From Rhynchonema sp. JSB1_4 (Eukaryota > Nematoda > Chromadorea > Monhysterida > Xyalidae), in NCBI GenBank assembly GCA_030248065.1, contig JASAMV010002945.1, forward strand, positions 1 through 64,000: DNA of 64,000 nt, written 5' to 3'. Positions 10,632 to 35,379 of this stretch are shown piece by piece (the first letter of the stretch is position 1; the number at the start of each line of letters is the position of its first letter). Position numbers and translations under genes: made by a program. Below the pieces are notes generated by a model, which was given only the letters and a program-made list of their open reading frames with translations, had not been told where the DNA came from and did not search any database.

Positions 10632-10975
10632 AGCTATAGCTACCCAGGCGGGGCGGCAACCTACTGTACCACCAAAAATGTGGGGCTGCAACCTACCTAC
10701 TGTACCGGCCGAGCTCGGGGGGAAGGAGAAGAAAACTTTTTAGGTCGAAATTTTGATGAAAATGCACTCTAAAACGCTAATTTCGCGCGCAGCGCGCGAT
10801 TTTTCGCCTATTTGGAGTGAAAAATACCGATTTTATACCATTTTGAGCCAAAAATAGCAACTTACTGTACCAGCCGCCGGGCGGCGACCTACCTACTGTA
10901 CCAGTATGGAGCGTCAACCTACCTACCTACTGTACCTAGGGGGGACCCCCCCCCCCCCACCCCCCTGCTACACCA
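10632..10975. repeat. Fragment of GGTACAGTAGGTAGG-array element
   Basis: Motifs read as CAACCTACCTACTGTACC on this strand, with the core hairpin TTTCGCGCGCAGCGCGCG at 10782-10799 and CCCCCC runs near 10950. Ends are not clear. Confidence 0.6.
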
Positions 10976-11120
10976 TTGCTGTGGTATTTACGTTTTGTCG
11001 TTTGTTCATTCATGATTATCATTATGTTACGTATACTCATATGTTTATTTTTCAGGTGTTTTCCGGATCTCGTTGTAGGTCTTTTCGTGAGCTTACAAAT
11101 AAAATCTGAAATTTGAACCC

Positions 11121-11262
11121 ACAAGCAAAGCAAAAATTGCTAAAAAACGGGTGTTTTTGACTTCGAAATTCCTTGTACTGGTAATTTATATAAAAAAACG
11201 GTTTTTTCCAAAAAAACGTTTTTCTCTGAAAATTTCAGTTACCGTAATTTTAGTCACTATAA
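11121..11262. mobile_element. Half copy of the TATAGTGACTAAA element
   Basis: AAGCAAAGCAAAAATTGCT, GGGTGTTTTTGACTTCG and the terminus TTTTAGTCACTATAA match the right half of the element at 61519-61905. The left half is absent. Confidence 0.6.
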
Positions 11263-11346
11263 TCTCCCCCAGATGTAACTTTTTTCAAGTCATCCTTCAT
11301 ATATTTCGGCTTCGGTGTCGTGCCTGATTCGCGGAACAGTTTGAGC

Positions 11347-14300
11347 ATGAGCGATGAACGAAGAGATAAATATATCGTGCGTGTCGAAGACTTGTTGGAC
11401 AGCGATGATGTCAATAGCGACGGTGACGATGACAACGAATGTCAGATAGTTCTTGAATCATCGGGAAAACGGCAGCAACCGTCTCGCCATGATCATGAAG
11501 AAGCGCCGACCAGCAACAGCGCAATGAAACACGCCGCGTTTGGCAACGACGAGCCAACTTCAGTGAAATCTGCAGCTGAAATCAATCTCGATTCGCCACC
11601 GTCGGCTGATACAAACGCGGAAACTGCATCTTCAGAAGTTGTCCAAACGCAACAGTGTTTAAGTGGTGAACAAAAAGAAAGTTTAGATGAGCGGAAACGC
11701 AGAGCCATTCCTGAGTCTGAGGTGGCTGTTTTCGGTTGGTCACGCACGATTGAATGCTTCACTGTTTTTTTGAAAATAAATCAATAGCGCACGTGAAACG
11801 ATCAGATGAGCGCTTCTCCGTTTCATTCCAGGTCACAAACGTCGTAAGCAGGAATTCAAGACCGTGACAAATCAGTTGCAAAAGTACGCAGTTGATCAAT
11901 TGTCAACGCCGTCGTCTCTGCCCGGGCAACAGCAACGTCTGAGCTCGTTGTTAGCTTTGCAGTCCAAAGCGCGAACGCGGTTTTCTTCAGTCTCGGTGAG
12001 ATTGCAGATCGGTTAGATTTGTGCAAAGTTTAGTCTGCGGTTTTACTTCGCTTGATTGGAAAGGGATGATTTTTGCATGTGTGAAAGTGTGATAGCACTA
12101 GGAGCGTGTTGTGTTGTGTTGTAAATGCATTTGAATATGTTTCCTGGCTCCCAGATCGCATGGTACGCCCTCCAGCTTTTTCATAAAACATTTCATGACA
12201 TTGGATGACGCGATTTATTAGACATTGTGTGGAAACATCAGCCCACCTGCCAACGTGTCTCTTCAGATACCGAAATCTGAAGAGCCCGATGTATCCCGAC
12301 GATGTCCCTCGGCACCCGTGACCAACAAAGAACGATTATTCACCAGTCAAAGTGTGGCCAATGGTGCACTGATTTTGCCGTTGAGCAATAACGCATGCCG
12401 AATGCAACAGATGATCACGTGCGAACTGTGTCCTGATAAGGTGGGTATGTATGACTTGATAAAGGTCACCGGATTTGCTGATCGCACACTCTACGAGCAA
12501 ACAAACAAACTGATGTGCAGCAGTTAGAGAGTTTAGCCCGTTTCGGCCTGTTTTCACGGACCGATGGGGTAGGGTTGTCAGGCCTCGTCGGTGCGAACAT
12601 TACGAATCGGGATCCGGGGAACACACTTCAAATAAACCGACACCCCAGACCCCACACCCGAGAGTTCAAAATATACCCGACATCCGATGTCGTATTTTTT
12701 TAACAAAAGCACAATTTTGCTCATTTGTCCCATTCATGTAAGTTTTTGGCGCAGTTCATTCGGTTCATGGATTTTGGATCAAAATCAACACAAAACAATG
12801 CTTTCAGCGTCTTGGTGGTAAATTTGGGTCAGAGAAATATTTTGTGAACGGCAAATCTCGGGTGTCGTGTTGCCGACACCTAAACTTTTTTGGGTGCCGC
12901 CGACACCCGACATTGTCCGATCCCCAGCGAACAAGTTTGGTCCAAACCGGTTCGACTTCAAAATGCTACGATCGTCCGACCACCAAACTGGAATGTTGTG
13001 CAGTCCTGATTGGTCAGGGGGCCTGACTAGGGCTCGCGCGGGAATTTTTTTCCCGCGGAATTTCGCGGGAGGGAGGGAAATTTGCGGGAAGTTTCCCGTC
13101 CCCGTTTCCCGGGAAATATTTTGGATAGTGGCATTTCCCGCGGGAAATAGTGCCTGAAAATTCCCGCAGGAAATTTCCCGCGGGAAATCGGCCATTTCCC
13201 GCTTTTTCCCGTCCTTCGACCATTTCCCGCGCGGGAATTCCCGTCAGTAATTCCCGTGAAATTTCCCGCGGGAAACGGGAAATCGAAATGATCAGATCAT
13301 CTTCTGTTGGCTTTTCTTCTTCAGTATGGATTGGAAATAGACTTTTGTCTTCTTCAGACCTGTTCATGAAGATCACGACCCTGAGCAATGACTTAGACTG
13401 CATTTTTCAAATTACAATTAGCGGTTCACGCACTGAACCGATCAATCAAGGAATTCACGGATTTAATGGCACGTGTGTGTGTAACTAGAATATTCACTTG
13501 AACGTGTCTGAGCATGAACAGGCCTGAATTCTTGGTAAATACTGTTATACAGTCGTTTTTCATCCTCCAAAGGGCAATTTCACCTTTGAGTGCCCTTTTT
13601 TTACATTGCCAGTTTACATCAACAGACCACAGGAACTGTCATCCACTTTTTAACACATCAAAGGAAGCTTATAACGGCCAGCTATTGCGTTAGTAACTTA
13701 TCAAACCAAAAACGAGGGCGGGAAATTTGCTGGAAATATCTGTTTTTCGCGGGAAATTTACGGGAAATTCTTATTTTCAGCGGGAAATTTAAGGGAAATT
13801 CCTATTTTGCGCGGGAAATCTGCGGGAAATATCACCATTTCCCGCGGGAAATTTCCCGTTTTCCCGCATTTCCCGCGGGAAATAGGCCTTTTCCCGCGAC
13901 ATTTCCCGTCCTTCAAAATTCCAAACTTCCATTTCCCGCAAGAATTCCCGACCCTTGTGGAAAACGGGAAATTTCCCCAACTTTTCCCGTCCTTCAAAAA
14001 AATTTCCCGCGCGAGCCCTAGGCCTGACATTCTTGGATTTGTTGTGAAAGCTACCGTTGATCTTGTCACCGACTTTGAAATTTTCACGCGTACCTGGCGA
14101 TGAGAGGCCAACAGCCTGGAAATGTTACATTTGCCTTGTTTCGTGACAACAAGCGTCATGTGCGTGATTTGCGTCAACAATTTTAGAATATGCTACCGTC
14201 TTCGCATCTTGTCTAGTTTATCTCAATTTATTTCAGCCCGCATTTGATCAAACCTCGCTAATCGCCCATCTGATGTTCGGTCCACTGCACAAATCTCTGT

Positions 14301-17300
14301 TCCGTCACTTCCCCAAATGCACACTGTGCAGTTTGTCGGTCGAAAATGGTTAGTCACGGTCTGTATTGGAATTGGACATTTATTTTTTATATTTTCACAA
14401 TAAATTATCGCTTGACCTTCTTCAGGCGACATTAAATCCCACTTGCGAGGCTGTGTATCACTGATGCAACATGTACACTCCATACATCAACACCTATGTG
14501 AATCATGTGAGACCGTGTTCGATACAGAAGAAAAACGGGCGGTGAGTGTGGAAGCAGGAACACTGCCGAGATTAGGCGATTCGAAATATATAGTATTTCC
14601 TTTTTATGCGAGTCAAAGGAAGCCGTGTCAACGTTGTTGTAAGCCAACTCCTAGCTAAGGTCGAAAGTTCACGACTCCCCTTGAAAATGCAAAAAAGAGA
14701 AATCACACGTGACATGCGTGCTGCCAACGTCACCAGAAGCCTGAAACATTATTTCGTGCGCCGGCTTTTTACGTGACGTGTGACGTCTGAATTCTCTTTG
14801 TTTGCATTGTCAAAATGAATCGCACAATTTCTACCTTAGCTGCGAGCAACCGGATCGCACGTTGAGCGGGTGTTTGGGCCAATATATGTAATTAGGAAAG
14901 ACTATAGTTTCGCTTTCTTTGGCTTCAAACAAGCTGTTCGTTTTTGAAATCTTTGCTAACGCCAGCGCAAACGTTGGAGTAAAATGACCTACCAATAAAT
15001 GTTTTCCTGATGCCATAATGCAATCCAACAACGCCTGCCTGACTGATTTTATACTTGTATCCGATTGGTACAAAATGCATAAGACAAACAATCAGTTTCG
15101 TTCCACAATTTCAAATGTAGCCAATAATGCTGATTTTTGGGTGATTTTCATGAGTTCATTCTGTGTTTATGAGTGTACACGCAGTGATGTTACAGCCCCG
15201 TTACGCGGAACAGACCAACATTACTGCACTACTCAGTACATTCATGTCTCTTATTCACAATTTTGTTCAGCTGCACCAACTGAAATGTGCCGAAATCAAG
15301 CAGAATCTTGTCATGCAAGCCAAAACTGACCCCCTGGTCGCGCGTGTTCTGCCGATTTTGAGCGACGCCGTTTGGACATGTCTGGATTGTCCCGAAGGAA
15401 CGAACTTTCCCGATTATGTTACCCTGATGGAGCACAGGAAAAAGAATGACTGTGTGAACTCGTGTAATGGACGTGAGTGTTTATAGATATTTTTTTGGGG
15501 AATTTTCGTTCGGCACTTGCAGCGATATTGTTGGGCCTTGGGTTTCACCGAGTTTCAGCGTTGGCGGTAGGGTTAGAGAGATGTCGGGTGTCGGGTGCCA
15601 AAAAAGTGTAGGTGTCGGGTGTCGGGTACCCCCAGATGTCGGGTGTCGGTTTTTTTTGGACCCGACACCCGACACTTACGGTTCAAAACATCAGTTTTGC
15701 TGAGAGAAGAATTTTGAGAGAAAATTTTCTTCGGACCAAATGTTTCCAAAGACGCAGAATGTGACATTTTGGTGTTTATTTCGTGTGAAAATACTTGACT
15801 TCAGTAACCTGAGCCAAAAAATTGCACTAATGATGCAAGTGAGCAAAAAATTTGCCTGTTTTTGCTCCAAAAACAGGTGTCGGGTTTTTTTTTCAAAAAC
15901 TAGATGTCGGGTGTCGGGTTTTTTTTGCAACTGTCGGGTGTCGGGTGTCGGCTTTTTTTCTCAGATGTCGGGTGTCGGGTACTTCCAGATGTCGGGTGTC
16001 GGCTGTCGGGTACCCCCCCCCCCGACCTCTAACCCTAGTTGGCGGTGAAACATTTTTTAGTTGAACGAATCCGTTAGCTGAGAGTTGTCGCAGTGTACCC
16101 CTTTCATGGTGATCAGATAGTGAATAGGTCTTAACAACCTTTTGGTTCCCAATCTACCGGACGTTTCCGAATGACCACTCTGTGGTAAACATTTGTAGTC
16201 ACCGAAATGGCTGGTTCCTGTGATTCGCTATCACGGCCGGCGCCTCCCAGCTTGATGAGCAGATGGAGGCCCAACTTCATCATTTGAAGCTTTCAATGTG
16301 CGAAAATCGAAATGCGTCGTTTGGTATTTCAGCTGACTGGATTTCACTATGGCACGATACCGAACCGGGCACTGCGCCGAACGTTGCGTTTGTGAAAGGG
16401 CAGAAACACGAACGGGTTGCGAAAGTTGAAACCGGTGGCCTTTTGGTGAATAGAAGTCGGTCGGTTTCGGTTGGCATACATTTTGCGTAAATGGAGATTT
16501 TTAGAATAAAACGTAAACAGAGGTATTCTTCAGAAAGGGCGTTTGACTGACTGTGATATTTGCACTTTTGAACCGACGAAGGCAATTTTTTGTGACGTTT
16601 TAACAAGAAATGTGATGTAAGTGGCAAACAATTGCTTCGCCGAACAGTTAATAAATTTAATCGTTAATTTTTAAGTTAACAACTTCCGACAACCACCTCG
16701 CCATTTTCTTGATTTCGTCTCATTCTTTGTGGTCACGCGGTTGTCTGGTGCACTGATGATGTCCCGGTGCACATCCCGTCTGTGAAAAGCGGGTCGAAAC
16801 GGGCAAAAAACCTTGCTGCACTATAATGTTTCAAAAAATAAAATGTTTGATTTATTTTCACGTTCAGCGTCAAACCTGGGCTGAAACCGATCAAGCGCTC
16901 CCTACCCGCGCACTACCTACAACAGCAACAGACGATGTTGAGCAATATGGAAACACGCATGCGCAACGCGCCGAGTGTGCTTGATCAGGTGCTGTACTAT
17001 GCCAGCAAGTTCTATCGGTTGGTCGCCGTCAACATGGGGCTAACTGTTTGCGCTTTTGATATAATTATGATAAAATGCACGTGAAATTTTTTGGCTGGTA
17101 TCACACATTGGTGATCAGAGCTGGCTTGGTCTTCTGAACGTTGGCGTGCACGATTTGAAATGCTACGTATTGATACTAAATTTGAATCAATGATTTACTG
17201 ATACAAGAAATTTTAGATCAGTTCGAAAATTGCGCCCATGAAAAACAACTTTTAACGCTGACCAAAACTTGGGTCGTGGTGTGCAAGTCCCGAATGTTGT

Positions 17301-18182
17301 TTGTTTCATAAAAGTGGGGCCGTAAAGTGGGGACCGTTACTTTTGGCTACGGTAGGTTTCCGTACGGGAATAATCTGCAAGCAGGAGTCGCGCACAGAGA
17401 CAGCTATCGGAACGGATTAAGATATGGTTTACGGTTGCAATGCTGACTGTGTTGGACTACCGCAGCCAAAGGTAACGTCTATGTTCCCGACTTTACGTTG
17501 CCATAAAGGTTACGGGACAAAGTAGATTGTAGTCCTGTTGGCCAAGTTTGACATCAGCAGTGATCTTTGTCATCATCATCATAGAAGTATGTCACAAATC
17601 ATGACATCATCATCATCAAATGACTTTCGTCTACCTCCGCTTTCCAACTGTCAATTTGCACTTTGCAGTTGTATGCACTGCGGCAGGCACGTGCCGCGCA
17701 GCCGCGAGCCATCGCTGATGCGTGTTTTCATGTTCGATCATTACGCACGTGCACATCCGACTGTGCATCAGAAACTGTTGCTCGCGGTTAGTTGGTTGGC
17801 CGAGAGACATTCGCGTTTTTCCAGTTCACATCGTCATCGAGACGGATTTCACCACCATTCAAGCACAGAAATGCTGCCTGATTTGCACATTCGGCGAAAC
17901 ATTCCTGTTCGGCGAAATCTCCAAAAACGTCAGCCACTTTACGCCAACTCCAATTTTCAGCAAATGCAAGAGCGTCTGCTGGCAAAGAAAATTCGCGAAG
18001 CCGAAATGGCAACATCAGACGCTGCATTGACCGGTGAAACATTAAGACAGCAAGGGATCGGTGATGAAAAAACGTTGAACTATCAAGAGGCGAACGGAGA
18101 TGAAAATGGGGAAGAAGAAAACAAGGCCCTTGATCAAACTAAGGGACCTCTGGTGGTGAATTTAGATGATACGAACGAATAA
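11347..18182 (+). CDS. Zinc-finger protein of unrecognised family (multi-exon model)
   Basis: Phase-consistent exons 11347-11734, 11832-11995, 12222-12440, 14237-14348 and 14426-14541, then 15196 to about 15472, possibly 16251-16445, 16868-16988 and 17669-18182. An in-frame ATG also occurs at 11320. The N-terminus is acidic and Ser-rich. C2H2-like modules: CELCPDK joined across an intron to a helix with two His (exons 3-4); CTLC then His (exons 4-5); CESC (exon 5); CLDC (about residue 60 of exon 6); and CMHCGRHV ending DHYARAH (exon 9). The C-terminus is Glu/Asp-rich and ends in NLDDTNE. Linkage of exons 6 to 9 is uncertain, and a 38-nt GT-AG segment at 17790-17827 gives an alternative frame. 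Likely nuclear, function unknown. Introns carry hAT-like elements at 13028 and 15568. Confidence 0.6.
12574..12940. repeat. Degenerate GTGTCGGG-family element
   Basis: Contains GGTAGGGTTGTC near 12566 and scattered CCGACACCC, GGTGTCG and CACCCGACATTGTCCG motifs related to the elements at 15568 and 21560. Too decayed to define ends. It lies in an intron of the zinc-finger gene. Confidence 0.45.
13028..14020. mobile_element. hAT-like MITE with TTTCCCGCGGGAAA arrays
   Basis: GGCCTGAC at 13020-13027 and 14021-14028 is a perfect 8-bp target duplication. The termini TAGGGCTCGCGCGGGAA are inverted. Dense, self-complementary TTTCCCGCGGGAAA units fill about 13040-13290 and 13725-14005; a unique 430-bp middle has no convincing gene. 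It is in an intron of the zinc-finger gene. Confidence 0.92.
14683..14815. repeat. Small inverted repeat (hairpin)
   Basis: AAATGCAAAAAAGAG and CACACGTGAC on the left are mirrored by GTGACGTGTGACG and CTCTTTGTTTGCATT on the right. Probably a short MITE in an intron; no duplication was identified. Confidence 0.5.
15568..16037. mobile_element. hAT-like MITE with GTGTCGGG arrays, copy 1
   Basis: GTTGGCGG at 15560-15567 and 16038-16045 is a perfect 8-bp duplication. The left terminus TAGGGTTAGAGAGATGTCGG is inverted at the right as CCGACCTCTAACCCTA. Both subterminal regions are arrays of GATGTCGGGTGTCGG. The middle shares about 150 bp with 21560-21932 in opposite orientation. Confidence 0.92.
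17320..17505. repeat. Inverted repeat, ends GTTACTTTTGGCTACGGTAG
   Basis: GTTACTTTTGGCTACGGTAG near 17336 pairs with CTACCGCAGCCAAAGGTAAC near 17457-17476, and GGGA/TCCC tracts extend the match. Probably a MITE between the last two exons of the zinc-finger model. Confidence 0.5.
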
Positions 18183-18424
18183 ATGAATGATTCTTGTTAT
18201 TATTTTCCGTCACAAAATTTACGAACTTGGAATATGATGAATGAACAATTCAAAAGTCAAACAACTGAGCTGCAATGTACTTTTTCATCACAATATCTCC
18301 GGGATTTTGGACAGTGCGGGAAAAACAACAAACAAAACGTAACGACATGTGAAGTAGTTCATTAGTTTGCATAAGGATACACTAAACAGACAATATGAAT
18401 GTAACAAAAATAACACGTCTTTAT

Positions 18425-23206
<4,782 letters not shown>

Positions 23207-23368
23207 CTGCAACAAAAATACGATAAGATCTGCAAAAGAGTTGGGCAAAAACGCATAATCAGGGGCCACAATTTGGCTTTTTACAACGGTAGATCTGGAA
23301 GAAGCCGCGGACGGAGGCCGTTGGTTATTGGCAACGAAATGATTTCACACGGGGACTACGGTACCCGT

Positions 23369-24053
23369 CAGGGTTGTTTCAAAAAAAAAGTGGTCAATTA
23401 AAAAATTTTTTTTTTTGAAACTCAGATTTTGCTTTTTTTTTAATACAAAAAAGTTGCCCAAAATGGGCTAAAATGTCCAAAAATGGCCTTTTTCGAGGCA
23501 AAAAATTGGCACTTTTTTCTGTGGACGAGACAATTTTTCCAAAATCGCGCCTGCGGCGCCCTGTATTGTCCCCAAATCCGTACAGGGATGCGCGGGGCTG
23601 GTCTTTTATAGTGATGTGGCACCGATAATGTGCTACTACATGCCACTACACATATATATATGCAGGTCTGGTGCAAAACCGGGCGGCAAAGTCGATCTGA
23701 CGCGCAAGATTTGGGCTGTAATCGATATTTTGATGGTCGTATATCAGATATACGGCATTAGATGCATTAAAATACGTTGTACGGCATGCTACAATACATC
23801 AGAGTAACATCGTTAGTGAACATCAACCTCAGACTGGTCGGAGACCATGGAATCTGCACAATACTACCGGGTGTCACCACACAAGTTCGGTCTGAGGCGA
23901 AAATTTTTCAATTTTTGAAAAATATGTTGTATCGATTTCATTTATCCTGAAACGTCGTTTGCAACACTTTTTCTAATAAAAAAATTTTTCGAAAAAAAAA
24001 AAATTTTTTTTTAAAAAAAGCTCGTTAATAAAAAAAATTTTTTTTCAACCCTG
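23369..24053. mobile_element. hAT-like MITE, CAGGGTTG ends with poly-A/T hairpins
   Basis: GTACCCGT at 23361-23368 and 24054-24061 is a perfect 8-bp duplication. Ends CAGGGTTGTTTCAAAAA and TTTTTTTTCAACCCTG. The interior includes a CGCGCCTGCGGCGCC hairpin (about 23546), CAAAATGGGCTAAAATG sequence and TATATATATG. It lies upstream of the first resolved TGS1 exon. Confidence 0.92.
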
Positions 24054-24110
24054 GTACCCGTGCTGAAGCTACCGTTGTAAAAAACCACAATCCCATTACA
24101 ATCCCCACGA

Positions 24111-24293
24111 TCAAACTAACTCGACATAAACCCTGGTGAAGCAGCAATGCAAGGACGAAATGTTGTTGCTCGAATCCACCTGACTGAAAGTCAGTGTACC
24201 GCGTGCGATTGTGCTGCGGTAGATTTCGGTCGTATGCTCAATATAGCATGGCTGTGGGTCTGGCTCAAACTCCAGTTCAGACATCCTGATCAT
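24111..24293 (-). CDS. Possible 5' exon of TGS1 (weak)
   Basis: An open frame on the TGS1 strand, starting MSELEFEPDPQPC, stands upstream of the element at 23369. Possible donors leave phase 0 or 1, while the exon at 23206 needs phase 2, so the join does not work as it stands. An intermediate exon would be needed, or this is not coding. Confidence 0.2.
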   Translation of the reverse strand: MIRMSELEFEPDPQPCYIEHTTEIYRSTIARGTLTFSQVDSSNNISSLHCCFTRVYVELV

Positions 24294-24381
24294 GAGAGTG
24301 GCCGTGGAAGCACAGGAAAAACACGAACATATCGAGATCTGGGTGGTGGGTGATAAAGCAAGATTGGGTAGTGGGTGTTAG

Positions 24382-24812
24382 TATACTTGCGTATTTTTCC
24401 GCAAAATATATTTTTGGAAAAAAAACCGTTTTTTTTCCGGAAAAAAAACCGTTTTTTTTCCAAATATTTTTCCAGTACTTAAGGATACCCATGGTTCAAA
24501 AATGCCTATTTTGGAGAAAATTTTGTCGGGAAATGGCCTGAAACATGCTAAAAATGCACTTGGAGATTAAAAAGTGCTCATTTTGAACTGTTTAGTACCG
24601 ATTTACATTAGTTTCGACAACATCCTTTCGTAACCCTTGAAAATATTTCGGAAATTTTTGGAAAAAAAAACCGTTTTTTTTCCAAAAGTTGCCACTTGGA
24701 AAAATTTCCGGAAAAATAAAAACGTATTTTTCCGGGCCTCGGAAAAAAAACGGTTTTTTTTCGGTTTTTTTTCCGGAAAAAAAAACGGTTTTTTTTCCGG
24801 CCCGCAAGTATA
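24382..24812. mobile_element. hAT-like MITE, TATACTTGCG ends, AACCGTTTTTTTTCC motifs
   Basis: GGTGTTAG at 24374-24381 and 24813-24820 is a perfect 8-bp duplication. Termini TATACTTGCG and CGCAAGTATA. The subterminal motif GGAAAAAAAACCGTTTTTTTT is repeated at both ends. The unique middle is about 200 bp without a gene. Confidence 0.9.
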
Positions 24813-25058
24813 GGTGTTAGGAGTGGTGCAGATAGTATGATAAACCGGCATAAAGCGCACGGCTGGCAGAAACCAAATAAAGTACAAGATCAAACAAACT
24901 TAAAGCTTTTCATCATTTTATCAAATTAGAAACAGAATGACTAGAGAGCCGGAACCAACCATCAAAAAGAAAGACGCCAAAGAGAGACTGACAGCAAATC
25001 TAGCAAAAACTACACGCACGATTTAAATAATTCAACAAAATTGTCCACTAAATCCAAC

Positions 25059-34055
<8,997 letters not shown>

Positions 34056-34262
34056 TTTGGCTGAATGAACTGAAAGAAACAAAGGAGCTTTCAAATTCAA
34101 ATTTTTATCTTTTTGACTCGCGAAAGTCAAACAAAGACCAGATTACACAACAACGTTTTCGAGAGACCAGATTACACAACAAAGTTTTCGAGAATGTTGG
34201 ACGGAGATGGTGGACAGGACATTCGAGAACTTTACCGGCAGCGGGAGGCAACCAATGATTTA

Positions 34263-34660
34263 CCGTAATGTCGGAAATAGAACCCGGGGGGCTATTTTTT
34301 CACTGGGGTCATTTTGGGGGGTTCAATTTATGGGGGGGTCAATTATTGGGGGGTTATATTTTTCATTTGGCCCCCCGACGAAAAAAATCATTGTTAATAA
34401 TGCCCATAAAAATGGCTTGTTTTCGGTATTTTCTAACTTCAACAGCGGCAGTTGTGCTTAAAAAGGTGTATTCTGTTGTGTACGCAAGCTTAAACAACGT
34501 TTGACACAACAACACTGCCCTACCATACCACTAATCTGTGGTACGACGGTGAAGGTTGGGGGTGGGGCTCTATTAATGGGGGGGGGGGTCAAAGGTCAAT
34601 TAATGGGGGGGTTCTATTTTTGATTTCGAGCCATTTAGGGGGGGGGTTCAATTGATGGGA
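34263..34660. mobile_element. Truncated copy of the CCCCCCATTAATTGA element
   Basis: Starts with TACCGTAATGTCGGAAATAG and repeats the core of 7855-8277 in opposite orientation. Repeats read GGGGGGGTCAATTA. The far terminus is missing. It lies 0.2 kb upstream of CLPB exon 1. Confidence 0.75.
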
Positions 34661-35029
34661 ACGGAAACGGCGCAATTTTGGACTTGGTCGACCCGACCGG
34701 GTCGATTCATATTTCTTACAAAACATTTTCATCTGAAACCAGCCAGTCAACCACGTTTTTAATCTCTGAAACATTTCGCTTGCTGCATATAGTCCATCCA
34801 TCAGCTCATGACACTTTTTTCAGTTGAAAAGCTTGGTAGGATCCAGTGCTGTTCCGGTTCCGGTTGGCCTACGAAAAAGAAATGGAAGAGAAATTGGTTT
34901 TTATTTTATTTTTGTGCGCCGTTTTCTCTGACATTGCCTTGCGGAGGAACAGTTTTTCACAACGGAACCTGAACCTGCTAAACAAAACTGCAAAAGAGCT
35001 GATGGGTCGCGCAACGCAACGTCACTGCC

Positions 35030-35101
35030 CCGTCGCTTTCCCTCTTTACGATTCAGGAAAAAATTTGACCAATTCTTATAAAGTCATTGTGCGACCAATA
35101 T
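35030..35101. mobile_element. Half copy of the TATTGGTCGCACAATG MITE
   Basis: Matches the left 70 bp of 40211-40479 in reverse, including TCAGGAAAAAATTTGACC and TAAAGTCATTGTGCGACCAA followed by TA. The other half is absent. Confidence 0.7.
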
Positions 35102-35379
35102 CATGTCAATCGCTGGGCTTATATTCATGTGGTCAACACTGGTCATCACAACGCATCTGGACGATTTGCGTTGATGACAACAGAACAATTATTAGCCAAT
35201 AAATCTCTGGCTCTGGCTAAAAATCCCACACGCTCTCAGAAAACGAGTTCAACAAGAAATCAGTGAAAAGCAGGTAGCTGTATATCACAAATAATATCAC
35301 GTATATCACAGAACATTCAACTTTCGTCGTTCCTTTGTGCAAAACGGCAGAGGCGGATTCGAATTTCAGACCTCGGGGA

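Noticed and set aside
3934..10975. CRISPR-like or satellite interpretation of the regularly spaced 18-25-bp units
   Set aside because: Units are inverted at the two ends of elements with target duplications, spacing is irregular and the genome is animal.
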